From Halomonas ramblicola (GTDB lineage Bacteria; Pseudomonadota; Gammaproteobacteria; Pseudomonadales; Halomonadaceae): a DNA stretch of 38,774 bases. Below are positions 23,874-31,317 of the stretch, one piece after another. How positions within the stretch are numbered: position 1 is the first letter of the stretch; every line of letters begins with the position of its first letter. The notes under the pieces are model-generated. The model made no database searches, had not been told where the DNA came from, and saw only the letters and a program-made list of their open reading frames with translations. Position numbers and translations under genes: made by a program. Location: NCBI RefSeq assembly GCF_030409215.1, contig NZ_JAUFPL010000034.1, forward strand, positions 134,230-173,003, written 5' to 3'.

Positions 23874-25361
23874 ATGCGACTGCGCAACCTGATCATCCTC
23901 ACGGTCATCGTGCCGCTGTTCCTGGTGCTGGTGGTGTTCAGCCTGGTGGCGATCACCTCCCTGGAGGATAACGTGCGCTCCAAGCTGGAGACCGAGGTGC
24001 AGATCATCACCCGCACCGTCGGCACCTCCCTGGGCTACGCGGTGGCCCGCGACTCCCCCGAGTCGCTGGAGGCCTCGCTGCAGTCGGCCTTCTCCTTCCA
24101 CCGCATCTACGGCGCCTACGTCTTCGACCGCCACGGCGAGGAGATCTATGGCCTGGGGCTCGGCGAGGCGCTGTTCTCGCCGGAGGACATCCGCGAGGTG
24201 GTGGCCGAAGGCGAGCTCAGGGCCGACTACCGGGAGCACGACGACTGGAACTACTACTCGGCGCTGATGCCGCTGACCACCCCCGACGGCGAGGTGCGCG
24301 GCGTGCTGCAGGTCAACCGCCTCAACACCGGCATCGAGAACTACACCGGCTACATCAGCCTGGTGGCCGGCCTGGTCTTCGTGATCGGTGCGGCGGCCAT
24401 CGTGCTGGGCATCTGGTGGGGGTTCCGGCGGCATATCGAGCGGCCGCTCAACCGCCTGCTCGAGGTGATGGCGCGGGTCGAGGCCGGCGACCGCAGCCAG
24501 CGCGCCGCGGTGCGCGGCCCCCAGGAGCATCGTCGCCTGGCCACCGCCCTCAACGGCATGCTCGATGCCATGGCCGAGAAGGACGCCGACATCGAGGCGC
24601 GCCGCCTCAACGAGATCGCCCTGGAGAAGCGGCTGCGCAAGTCGCGCAAGCTCGCCGAGCTGGGGGTGCTGGCCGCCGGGGTGGCCCACGAGATCGGCGC
24701 CCCGCTCACCGTGATCAATGGCCAGGCCCAGCGCCTGGCGCGCCGCGAAGCGATCGGCGACGACGAGCGCGCCCGCCTCAAGCGCATCCGCGACGAGGTG
24801 AACCGCATCGTCGAGATCGTGCGCCAGCTGATGGAGCTGGGCCGGCGCCACAGCGTCGAGAAGGAGTGGGTCGCCCTGGACGAGACCGTCGCCGCGGCCC
24901 GGGAACTGGTCGAGGAGGCCCTGGAGGAGGGCGGCATCCGCCTGGAGGTCGACCTCCCCGAGCCGCCGCCGCGCCTGCTGGCCAGCGGCCAGCAGCTCAT
25001 CCAGGTGCTCACCAACCTGCTGCACAACGCCGCCCAGGCGGAGGGGGTCGAGCGCATCGGCCTGAGCGCCCGCGTCGCGGACGAGCGGCTGCGACTCTGG
25101 GTGGAGGACGACGGCGCCGGCATCGCCGAGGCCGACCGGAGCCGGGTCTTCGACCCCTTCTTCACCACCAAGCCGGTGGGCCAGGGCAGCGGCCTGGGGC
25201 TGTCCATGGTCCACCGCATCGTCAACGACCACGGCGGCACCATCGGGGTCTGCGACGGCGCCCTCGGCGGTGCCGCCTTCGAGATCGTCCTGCCACTGGA
25301 CGACGGCCTGGACGCGGACGCCCCGACCACCCCCCACGAACCGCGAGGAAGCCAACCGTGA
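23874..25361 (+). CDS. Membrane sensor histidine kinase
   Basis: A 495-residue two-component kinase. Helix one is LIILTVIVPLFLVLVVFSLV (residues 6-26), helix two is ISLVAGLVFVIGAAAIVLGI (about 160-180), and between them lies a periplasmic sensor of about 125 residues. A HAMP linker follows (RRHIERPLNRLLEVMARVEA). The phospho-accepting histidine is in VAHEIGAPLTVINGQ near 272. The ATPase has N-box LTNLLHNAAQ near 380, G1 VEDDGAGIAEAD, F-box FDPFFTTKP and G2 GSGLGLSMVHRI. It overlaps the response-regulator start by GTGA. The NtrB/ZraS-like kinase type pairs with sigma54 regulators. Signal unknown. Confidence 0.92.
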   Translation: MRLRNLIILTVIVPLFLVLVVFSLVAITSLEDNVRSKLETEVQIITRTVGTSLGYAVARDSPESLEASLQSAFSFHRIYGAYVFDRHGEEIYGLGLGEALFSPEDIREVVAEGELRADYREHDDWNYYSALMPLTTPDGEVRGVLQVNRLNTGIENYTGYISLVAGLVFVIGAAAIVLGIWWGFRRHIERPLNRLLEVMARVEAGDRSQRAAVRGPQEHRRLATALNGMLDAMAEKDADIEARRLNEIALEKRLRKSRKLAELGVLAAGVAHEIGAPLTVINGQAQRLARREAIGDDERARLKRIRDEVNRIVEIVRQLMELGRRHSVEKEWVALDETVAAARELVEEALEEGGIRLEVDLPEPPPRLLASGQQLIQVLTNLLHNAAQAEGVERIGLSARVADERLRLWVEDDGAGIAEADRSRVFDPFFTTKPVGQGSGLGLSMVHRIVNDHGGTIGVCDGALGGAAFEIVLPLDDGLDADAPTTPHEPRGSQP

Positions 25362-26734
25362 CCCAAACGGACGCCCCCAGCCCCATCCTGATCGTCGAGG
25401 ACGACCCGGCCATCCTCGAGCTGCTCGCCGAGGAGCTCGAGGAGGCCGGCTACGCCACCCTGGGTGTGGGCAGCGCCGAGGAGGCCATCGCCACCCTCAG
25501 CCACAGCCGGGTGGCGATGGTGATCAGCGACGTGCGCCTGCCCGGCATGAACGGCATGCAACTGCTGGAGCGGCTGCGCGACGAGGACGATCCGCTGGGT
25601 TTCATCGTCATCACCGCCTTCGGCACCATCGACCAGGCCGTGGAGGCGCTGAAGCTCGGCGCCGACGACTTCCTGACCAAGCCGCTGGACCTGGAGGCCG
25701 TCCGCGAGGCGGTCTATCGGGTGCTGGAGCACCGCCGCCTGGCCGAACGCTTCCGGCGCCACGCCCCGCCGCGCCACTTCCACGGCCTGATCGGCGAGAG
25801 CGAGGCGATGCAGGCGCTGTTCCACGACGCCGCCCGCCTGGCCAGCCGCGATGCGCCCCTGCTGGTGCTCGGCGAGAGCGGTACCGGCAAGGAGCTGCTG
25901 GCCCGGGCCGTGCATGCCGAGAGCCCGCGGGCCGATGGCCCCTTCGTGGCGATCAACTGCGCCAGCATCCCCGCCGAGCTGATGGAGAGCGAGTTCTTCG
26001 GCCATGTGAAGGGGGCCTTCACCGGGGCCAGCGATCACCGCCAGGGGCTGTTCCAGGCCGCCCGCGGCGGCAGCCTGTTCCTCGACGAGATCGGCGAGAT
26101 GTCGCCGGACCTCCAGGCCAAGCTGCTGCGTGCCCTCCAGGAGAAGACCATCCGCCCGGTGGGGGCCGAGCGCGAGGAGCCGGTGGACGTGCGCATCATC
26201 GCCGCCACCCACCGCGACCTGGAACGGGCCATCGAGACCAGCGCCTTCCGCAGCGACCTCTTCTACCGCCTGGAGACCTTCTCGCTGCGCATACCGCCGC
26301 TGCGCGAGCGCGAGGGCGACCTGGAGCCGCTGATCACCGCCCTGATCGACAAGCATGCCGAGGCCCAGGGGGTCGACATCCGCGGCATCGAACCGGCCGC
26401 CCTGGAGGCGCTGCTCGCCTACCCCTACCCAGGCAACGTGCGCGAGCTGGAGAATGCCATCATGCGGGCGGTGACCCTGGCCGACGCCGGCGAGATCCGC
26501 CACGCCGACCTGCCCGAGCGACTCCGCGAGCAGGCCGCCGAACGGCGTCGCGACGGCGCCGCGGCGGGCGGCCTGGTCGCCGCGGCCCAGGGCCAGGCCT
26601 GGCCCAGCCTAGAGGAGGTGGAGCGGCGCTACATCCGCAAGGTGCTGGATGCCACCGGCGGCAACAAGCGTCGCACCGCGGACATCCTGGGCATCGCCCG
26701 GCGCACCCTCTACCGGCGGCTGGAAGAGGAGTGA
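25358..26734 (+). CDS. Sigma54-dependent response regulator (NtrC family)
   Basis: A 458-residue regulator. The receiver domain (residues 9-120) has EDD near 15, the phospho-acceptor Asp58 in ISDVRLPG, and the lysine of FLTKPLD. The AAA+ domain has Walker A GESGTGKE near 171, the sigma54-contacting loop GAFTGA near 219, Walker [13 protein letters not shown], and RSDLFYRL. The Fis-type helix-turn-helix at the end is [17 protein letters not shown], then [20 protein letters not shown]. The GTG at 25358 shares bases with the kinase stop. It should activate sigma54 promoters when phosphorylated by the preceding kinase; targets are not visible. Confidence 0.93.
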   Translation: MTQTDAPSPILIVEDDPAILELLAEELEEAGYATLGVGSAEEAIATLSHSRVAMVISDVRLPGMNGMQLLERLRDEDDPLGFIVITAFGTIDQAVEALKLGADDFLTKPLDLEAVREAVYRVLEHRRLAERFRRHAPPRHFHGLIGESEAMQALFHDAARLASRDAPLLVLGESGTGKELLARAVHAESPRADGPFVAINCASIPAELMESEFFGHVKGAFTGASDHRQGLFQAARGGSLFLDEIGEMSPDLQAKLLRALQEKTIRPVGAEREEPVDVRIIAATHRDLERAIETSAFRSDLFYRLETFSLRIPPLREREGDLEPLITALIDKHAEAQGVDIRGIEPAALEALLAYPYPGNVRELENAIMRAVTLADAGEIRHADLPERLREQAAERRRDGAAAGGLVAAAQGQAWPSLEEVERRYIRKVLDATGGNKRRTADILGIARRTLYRRLEEE

Positions 26735-26765
26735 GCGTCGGCGCCCGGCGGGCGGCATGAAAAGG

Positions 26766-26785
26766 CCCCCGCCGGGGCGGGGGCG
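26766..26785. terminator. Terminator between response regulator and 26863 gene
   Basis: GCCCCCGCC (26766-26774) and GGCGGGGGC (26777-26785) form a perfect stem with two loop bases, 31 bases after the regulator stop. The flanking AAAA gives a T-run on the minus strand. It probably serves both convergent transcripts. Confidence 0.6.
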
Positions 26786-26833
26786 AAGGGGCGTCGCGGG
26801 GACGCCTCGAGGGGAACATCATAAAGACCCTAC

Positions 26834-26855
26834 CCGCCCGGCTCAGACCGGGCGG
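26834..26855 (-). terminator. Terminator of the 26863 gene
   Basis: CCGCCCGG (26834-26841) and CCGGGCGG (26848-26855) with a six-base loop lie eight bases after the minus-strand stop. A loose GTAGGGTCTTT follows on that strand. Confidence 0.5.
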
Positions 26856-26862
26856 TGTGCGC

Positions 26863-27285
26863 TTACCAGGCCTCCTCCTGGTCGTCCTCGGCGGGCGCCT
26901 CCCAGTCTTCCTCACCTTGCGGGTCGGCCTGGGGCTCGCCTTGTGGCTCGGCCTGGGAATCGCCGCTGGGCATCGGGTCGGTGCCGCTGCCGAACCCGGG
27001 CTCGTCGGCCGGGCTACCCGGCTCGGGCGCCCCGGCCGGATCGTTCATGGCATCCTGGCCGCCCTGCCCGGCGGGGTCCGCCATGGGATCGTCGCCGCCC
27101 GGGGCCGCGGGATCGGCCATCGGGTCCTGGCCCTGCGACGCCGCGGGCTCCTCGGCCGGCTGGGTGCCGGCCGCCGGGTCCTGGGGTTCCTCGTGCATGT
27201 CGGCGAAGGCCAGCGGGCTGGCCAGCAGGCCGACGGCGACGCCGAGCACGCCGAGTTTCCTGAGCATTTCCTGTGACAGCATCAT
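26863..27285 (-). CDS. Exported acidic disordered protein
   Basis: A 140-residue protein with a signal peptide (MMLSQEMLRKLGVLGVAVGL then LASPLAFA) and a mature part almost wholly of Asp, Glu, Pro, Gly, Ala and Gln. It has repeats DPMADPAAPGGDDPMADPAG and the variants AMNDPAG and DPMPSG, then PQGEPQADPQGEEDWEAP. Such composition predicts an unfolded, highly negative chain in the periplasm or outside. The ATG at 27285 or the next codon at 27282 follow AGGAGA. Function unknown; acidic secreted proteins suit a salty habitat. It follows a lipoprotein of like composition on the same strand. Confidence 0.65.
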   Translation of the reverse strand: MMLSQEMLRKLGVLGVAVGLLASPLAFADMHEEPQDPAAGTQPAEEPAASQGQDPMADPAAPGGDDPMADPAGQGGQDAMNDPAGAPEPGSPADEPGFGSGTDPMPSGDSQAEPQGEPQADPQGEEDWEAPAEDDQEEAW

Positions 27286-27355
27286 GCAGTCTCCTGTTGC
27301 AGCATCTTGCGGGGTATCGGTTCCCGGCCGCGTGGCTCGGGATGGGGCCGGCGGA

Positions 27356-27673
27356 TCAGTAACCACCGCCCTGCTGGTCGTCCTGGTCATCCTGGTCGCC
27401 CAGCGTGGGTTCCTGGCTCTCCTGGCTCTCCGTGGGGTCACCCATGCCTTCGTCCTCCATGGCGGGATCCTGGCTCATGGCCGGATCTTCCTGCATGGTG
27501 GGCTCGCCCTCCATGGGCTCCTGGGCCGGCTCCTCGGTGGCAGGCTCCTCCATCGGCGGCATCTCCTCCTCGTCGCCGCAACCCGCCAGGGCCATGCCGG
27601 TCAGGGCCAGCGCCCCCAGGGTGGAGAGCCACCGGAGACGCCGGCGGTTCAGCGTCGCTGTCGCATGGGGCAT
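27356..27673 (-). CDS. Acidic Met/Pro/Glu-rich lipoprotein
   Basis: A 105-residue predicted lipoprotein. AAGGAGG lies before the ATG at 27673. The signal ends in the lipobox MALAGC, followed by GDEEEMPPMEEPATEEPAQE and the repeat series MQEDPAMSQDPAMEDEGMG, then QDDQDDQQGGGY. No folded domain is visible. It lies 70 bases before the exported acidic gene at 27285, so one transcript is likely. Function unknown; a shared ancestry with the neighbour is possible but composition alone can cause the likeness. Confidence 0.68.
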   Translation of the reverse strand: MPHATATLNRRRLRWLSTLGALALTGMALAGCGDEEEMPPMEEPATEEPAQEPMEGEPTMQEDPAMSQDPAMEDEGMGDPTESQESQEPTLGDQDDQDDQQGGGY

Positions 27674-27864
27674 TGGGTCTTCCTCCTTTGCGTGGTGCCT
27701 TTACTCGATGGGAAGCAGGTGGCATGCCAGCCGTCCAAAATCACGGCAAAACCCTTTAGTTTCAATTTTTTGCAAAGAATCCCAGGATCGTCCCCACGCC
27801 CCGGAAGGGGCCTCGCGGGTGGTCAGATCTGACACATGGGTCAGGCGTGCCCCCATGACGAATC

Positions 27865-27878
27865 TGAACGGTCGTTCA
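27865..27878. promoter_or_regulatory. TetR-type operator-like palindrome before proV
   Basis: TGAACG (27865-27870) and CGTTCA (27873-27878) flank GT. Paired arms of this sort are bound by TetR-family repressors such as BetI. It lies 132 bases before the proV remnant in a gene-free stretch (27674-28009) otherwise without clear features. The assignment is tentative. Confidence 0.35.
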
Positions 27879-28009
27879 ACAATCCGTAGGGTAGAGGGCC
27901 TTTCCCCTCCGTCAACGCTGCCGCATGTCAAGCTCGGCGGCAGCGACGCGACAGGCGACCCTTCGGGCGACTCCTGCGTCGAGCCAGGGGCTGACATAAG
28001 GCAGAGCCA

Positions 28010-28468
28010 ATGCACGAGAACCACAACGTCAAGATACGGGTTCGCAACCTGAGCAAGGTCTTCGGCAACCAGCCGAAGAAGGCGATCGAACTGCGCGACC
28101 AGGGGCTGAAGCGCCCCGAGATCCTGGAGAAGACTGGCCAGACCCTGGGCCTCTCCAACATCGACTTCGATGTCTACGAGGGGGAGCTGCTGGTGATCAT
28201 GGGGCTGTCCGGATCGGGCAAGTCGACTTTGATCCGCTGCCTGAACCGCTTGATCGAGCCCACCGCGGGCGAGATCATCATCGATGGCGAGAACATCCCC
28301 GAGCTGGGCGACAAGGCCCTGCTGGAGTGCCGGCGCCGCCACTTCTCCATGGTGTTCCAGAACTTCGCCCTCTTCCCCCATCGCACGGTGCAGCAGAACA
28401 CCGAGTTCGGCCTCGAGGTGCGTGGCGTGGACAGGGCCGAGCGCACCGAGACCGCCCGCAAGGCCTGA
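28010..28468 (+). pseudogene. proV: Truncated glycine betaine ABC transporter ATPase (ProV)
   Basis: The first 152 residues of a ProV/OpuAA ATPase, normally about 400. VRNLSKVFGNQPKKAIEL, the Walker A MGLSGSGKSTLIRCLNRL and the Q-loop MVFQNFALFPHRTV are intact. The frame ends at a TGA just after EVRGVDRAERTETARKA, before the signature motif and Walker B, so no working ATPase can be made. Next comes junk and then the last codons of the binding protein (28518-28568). The downstream half of proV, all of proW and nearly all of proX are gone. Confidence 0.88.
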
Positions 28469-28517
28469 GCGTTGAGGTGGAACCCTTGATTCCTCACCGA
28501 ACGCCCCGCGAGGATAG

Positions 28518-28568
28518 TGGGTCGAGGAAACCCCGGACGTGATCGAGCAGTGGCTGCCGGATTTTTGA
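28518..28568 (+). pseudogene. C-terminal remnant of the betaine-binding protein (ProX-like)
   Basis: The codons WVEETPDVIEQWLPDF-stop, open from just after a TAG at 28515, resemble the C-terminus of substrate-binding proteins of OpuAC/ProX type, where a W...EN...W helix ends the chain. Sitting right after the truncated proV and before a strong terminator, it marks the old end of a proVWX operon. Confidence 0.6.
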
Positions 28569-28607
28569 TCGCGACCGCATAGCGTGACCCCGAGTCGCGC
28601 TGCAGAC

Positions 28608-28634
28608 GGGGGAGCCACTTGGGGTGGCTCCCCC
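28608..28634 (+). terminator. Terminator of the former proVWX operon
   Basis: GGGGGAGCCAC (28608-28618) and GTGGCTCCCCC (28624-28634) form a perfect 11-bp stem with a TTGGG loop, 40 bases after the ProX-like stop. The T-run is poor, but the stem is very stable. Confidence 0.7.
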
Positions 28635-28844
28635 GCTCGCGTTCGGGAGCTTGCCGGCGTAGGCTAAGCGTGATTCGCCCGTTACGGCAGACGGCGATTC
28701 TCTCTAGTACAATCCAGGTACAAGAAAGGATGGAGCGTTGAATCGTCGTTCCGCGCCGGGGCGACTACCCTGAACAGTGCTTGCCTTTCGATAAAGGACT
28801 GACGCAGCCGATATCCACATTGATGACAGCAAGGGAGACGTCTC

Positions 28845-30512
28845 GTGGCTAATCAACCCCATGACGCACAACCCCAGGCGCCGGAAGGCTCCGAGGGCAT
28901 ACCGGCGCCGGAAGGGCCGGCCAACCTGATCGACACCGACTACGTGATCGGTCAGGACAACATCACCGCCTCCAAGTTCGGGATCAACTTCGACCTTCAC
29001 GGCAAGGTCTTCGCGATCTCGTCCCTGGTGATCCTGTTCTTCGTGATCATCACCCTGGCGCTGCAGGACCAGGTCGAGCCCATCTTCAATGCCATGTTCA
29101 GTTTCCTGACCGGCAACCTGGCGTGGTTCTTCCTGCTGGCGGCCAATATCTTCGTGATCCTGTCCATCGTGCTGATCTTCACCCCCCTGGGGAAGGTGCG
29201 CATCGGCGGGGCCCATGCCAAGCCGGACTTCAGCTATATGGGCTGGTTCTCCATGCTGTTCGCCGCCGGCATGGGCATCGGCCTGATGTTCTACGGGGTG
29301 TCGGAGCCGATCACCCACTTCGATACCGCCATGGGCGGCATCAGCTCCGAGAATGGCGCGCGTACCGACTGGGCGCCGCTGGGAGCCGCCGGGGGCGATA
29401 CCGCGGGCGCCATGGCCCTGGGGATGGCGGCCACCATCTTCCACTGGGGGCTGCACCCCTGGGGAATCTATGCCGTGGTGGCCCTGGCGCTGGCGTTGTT
29501 CTCCTATAACAAGGGGCTGCCGCTGACCATGCGCTCGATCTTCTACCCCATCCTCGGGGAGCGGGTCTGGGGCTGGCAGGGGCATGTCATCGATATCCTT
29601 GCCGTCTTCGCCACCCTGTTCGGCCTGGCCACCTCGCTGGGGCTGGGTGCCACCCAGGCCTCCGCCGGCCTCGGCTACCTGTTCGGCACCCCCGACACCA
29701 ATGTCACCATGGTGTTGCTGATCATGGGCATCACCGCCGTGGCGCTGTGCTCGGTGGTCCTCGGCGTCGAAAAGGGCGTGCAGCGCCTGTCGCAGATCAA
29801 CATGGTGCTGGCCGCCCTGCTGCTGCTGTTCGTGATCCTCGTGGGCCCGACCCTGATGATCATCACCGGCTTCTTCGAGAACCTGCTCTCGTACGCCGTG
29901 AACCTGCCGGCGCTGTCCAATCCCTTCGGCCGTGAGGACGCCAACTTCACCCAGGGCTGGACGGCCTTCTACTGGGCCTGGTGGATCGCCTGGTCGCCCT
30001 TCGTCGGCATGTTCATCGCCCGGGTCAGCCGCGGGCGCACGGTCCGCGAGTTCCTGGTCGCCGTATTGCTGGTGCCCTCCATCGTCTCGGTGCTGTGGAT
30101 GACCTCCTTCGGCGGCACCGCCATCGACCAGGCCGTCAACCAGGGCTTCGAAGGCGTCCGGGAGGCGGCCCTCGAGTTGCAGCTCTTCCAGATGCTCGGC
30201 CAGCTGCCGCTGACGGCCATCACCTCCTTCGTGGCCATCGTGCTGGTGATGGTGTTCTTCATCACCTCCTCGGACTCCGGCTCGCTGGTGATCGACTCCA
30301 TCACCGCCGGCGGCAAGGTGGATGCGCCCAAGCCTCAGCGTATCTTCTGGGCCATCATCGAGGGGGCGGTCGCCATCGCCCTGCTGCTGGGCGGCGGCCT
30401 GACGGCCCTGCAGACGGCGGTGATCACCACTGGCCTGCCCTTCACCCTGGTGCTGCTGGCGGCCTGCTACGCCATCGTCAAGGGGCTGATGAGCGAGCCC
30501 AGGTCCGTCTGA
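28845..30512 (+). CDS. BCCT-family betaine/choline transporter
   Basis: A 555-residue sodium- or proton-coupled uptake carrier for quaternary ammonium compounds, with 12 membrane helices. The GTG start at 28845 has GGGAG upstream. The first 45 residues are a polar tail rich in Pro, Gly and Glu. The substrate-site signatures of the family are present: GMGIGLMFYGVSEPITHF, HWGLHPWGIYAVVALALALF, and WAWWIAWSPFVGMFIARVSR. The C-terminus is short, so strong osmosensing by a long tail is unlikely. It lies after the broken proVWX operon and may now be one of the cell's main betaine importers; choline or carnitine are alternatives. The 210-base leader before it shows no certain promoter. Confidence 0.92.
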   Translation: MANQPHDAQPQAPEGSEGIPAPEGPANLIDTDYVIGQDNITASKFGINFDLHGKVFAISSLVILFFVIITLALQDQVEPIFNAMFSFLTGNLAWFFLLAANIFVILSIVLIFTPLGKVRIGGAHAKPDFSYMGWFSMLFAAGMGIGLMFYGVSEPITHFDTAMGGISSENGARTDWAPLGAAGGDTAGAMALGMAATIFHWGLHPWGIYAVVALALALFSYNKGLPLTMRSIFYPILGERVWGWQGHVIDILAVFATLFGLATSLGLGATQASAGLGYLFGTPDTNVTMVLLIMGITAVALCSVVLGVEKGVQRLSQINMVLAALLLLFVILVGPTLMIITGFFENLLSYAVNLPALSNPFGREDANFTQGWTAFYWAWWIAWSPFVGMFIARVSRGRTVREFLVAVLLVPSIVSVLWMTSFGGTAIDQAVNQGFEGVREAALELQLFQMLGQLPLTAITSFVAIVLVMVFFITSSDSGSLVIDSITAGGKVDAPKPQRIFWAIIEGAVAIALLLGGGLTALQTAVITTGLPFTLVLLAACYAIVKGLMSEPRSV

Positions 30513-30538
30513 CGGCCCGGCTTGCTCACCAACGAAAC

Positions 30539-30563
30539 AAGGCGGCCTGCGGGCCGCCTTTTT
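30539..30563 (+). terminator. Intrinsic terminator of the BCCT gene
   Basis: AAGGCGGCC (30539-30547) pairs with GGCCGCCTT (30552-30560) across TGCG, and the T-run goes on to 30563. It lies 26 bases after the stop codon. It also faces the end of the exonuclease gene. Confidence 0.85.
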
Positions 30564-30585
30564 CATGCTCGACCGGTGTGCGGCT

Positions 30586-31314
30586 TCAGCTCCACAGCTC
30601 ACCGACCGGGGTGTCGTGGGAGAAGCGGCTGGCCACCTGGGCCTGGAGCAGTTCGGCGGTGGCCAGGGCATCCACCAGGGCATGGTGCCCCTGGTAGAGC
30701 GGCAGGCCGTAGCGCTCGCGGCTGGCGTGCAGACGGATCGACACCGGCGGGCGCCCCAGCCAACGGCGAAAGCGCGCCCACGGCGACTGGCGATGCAGTC
30801 GCGCCTCCAGCGACATGGTGTCGATCATCGGGAAGCGCAGTCCCTCCCCCAGCCGGGCCTGAATCCCGGAGTCGAGGAAGGGCCGCTCGATATGCCGATA
30901 GTGCACCACCGCCACCCGGCCCTTCAGGATCGCCAGCAGCTCGGGCAGGATCTCGGCCAGGTCCGGGGCATCCTGTACTTCGGCATGGGTGATGTGGTGC
31001 AGGGTCACCGAGGTGCCGGTGAGCGCCCGACTGGGCCGCAGCACCCAGTAGCGTGCCCCGCGCAGGGGGATGCGCGTCAGGCCGAAGGGCACCACGCCGA
31101 CACTGACGACGGCATGGCGACGCGGGTCGAGCCCGGTGGTCTCGATATCCAGGGCGGCCAGGGGCGCCTCGCCGATGGGCGTATCGATCGCCGGACACCC
31201 GGCCGACAGGAAGTCGCCAAGCAGCGGGTGGTGCACCCGCGTCGCCCGGTCGGCCAGGTAGGCCGGCCAGTCGGGCCAGGCGCGGCGGCGGCGAGCCGGA
31301 CGCGGGGTGGCCAT
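30586..31314 (-). CDS. DnaQ-like DEDDh 3'-5' exonuclease
   Basis: A 242-residue exonuclease of the DNA polymerase III epsilon type. Exo I is LAALDIETTGLDPRRH near residue 70, Exo II is in VTLHHITHAEVQDAPD and VVHYRHIERPFLDS, and Exo III is the HHALVDALATAELLQ helix with the catalytic histidine and aspartate. It lacks a polymerase-binding tail and is not the replicative dnaQ. It starts three bases after the stop of the cNMP/CBS/DUF294 gene, a pairing often seen in proteobacteria, so the two are one operon. Its natural substrate is not known. Confidence 0.87.
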   Translation of the reverse strand: MATPRPARRRRAWPDWPAYLADRATRVHHPLLGDFLSAGCPAIDTPIGEAPLAALDIETTGLDPRRHAVVSVGVVPFGLTRIPLRGARYWVLRPSRALTGTSVTLHHITHAEVQDAPDLAEILPELLAILKGRVAVVHYRHIERPFLDSGIQARLGEGLRFPMIDTMSLEARLHRQSPWARFRRWLGRPPVSIRLHASRERYGLPLYQGHHALVDALATAELLQAQVASRFSHDTPVGELWS

Positions 31315-31317
31315 CGC

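Noticed and set aside
24350..26503. 717-codon frame antisense to the kinase and response regulator
   Set aside because: No domain is recognisable, and both sense genes have complete motif sets.
28704..30683. 659-codon open frame antisense to the BCCT transporter
   Set aside because: Composition is a typical reverse-strand shadow (HQ/GD-rich, no domain), while the plus strand encodes a clear transporter.
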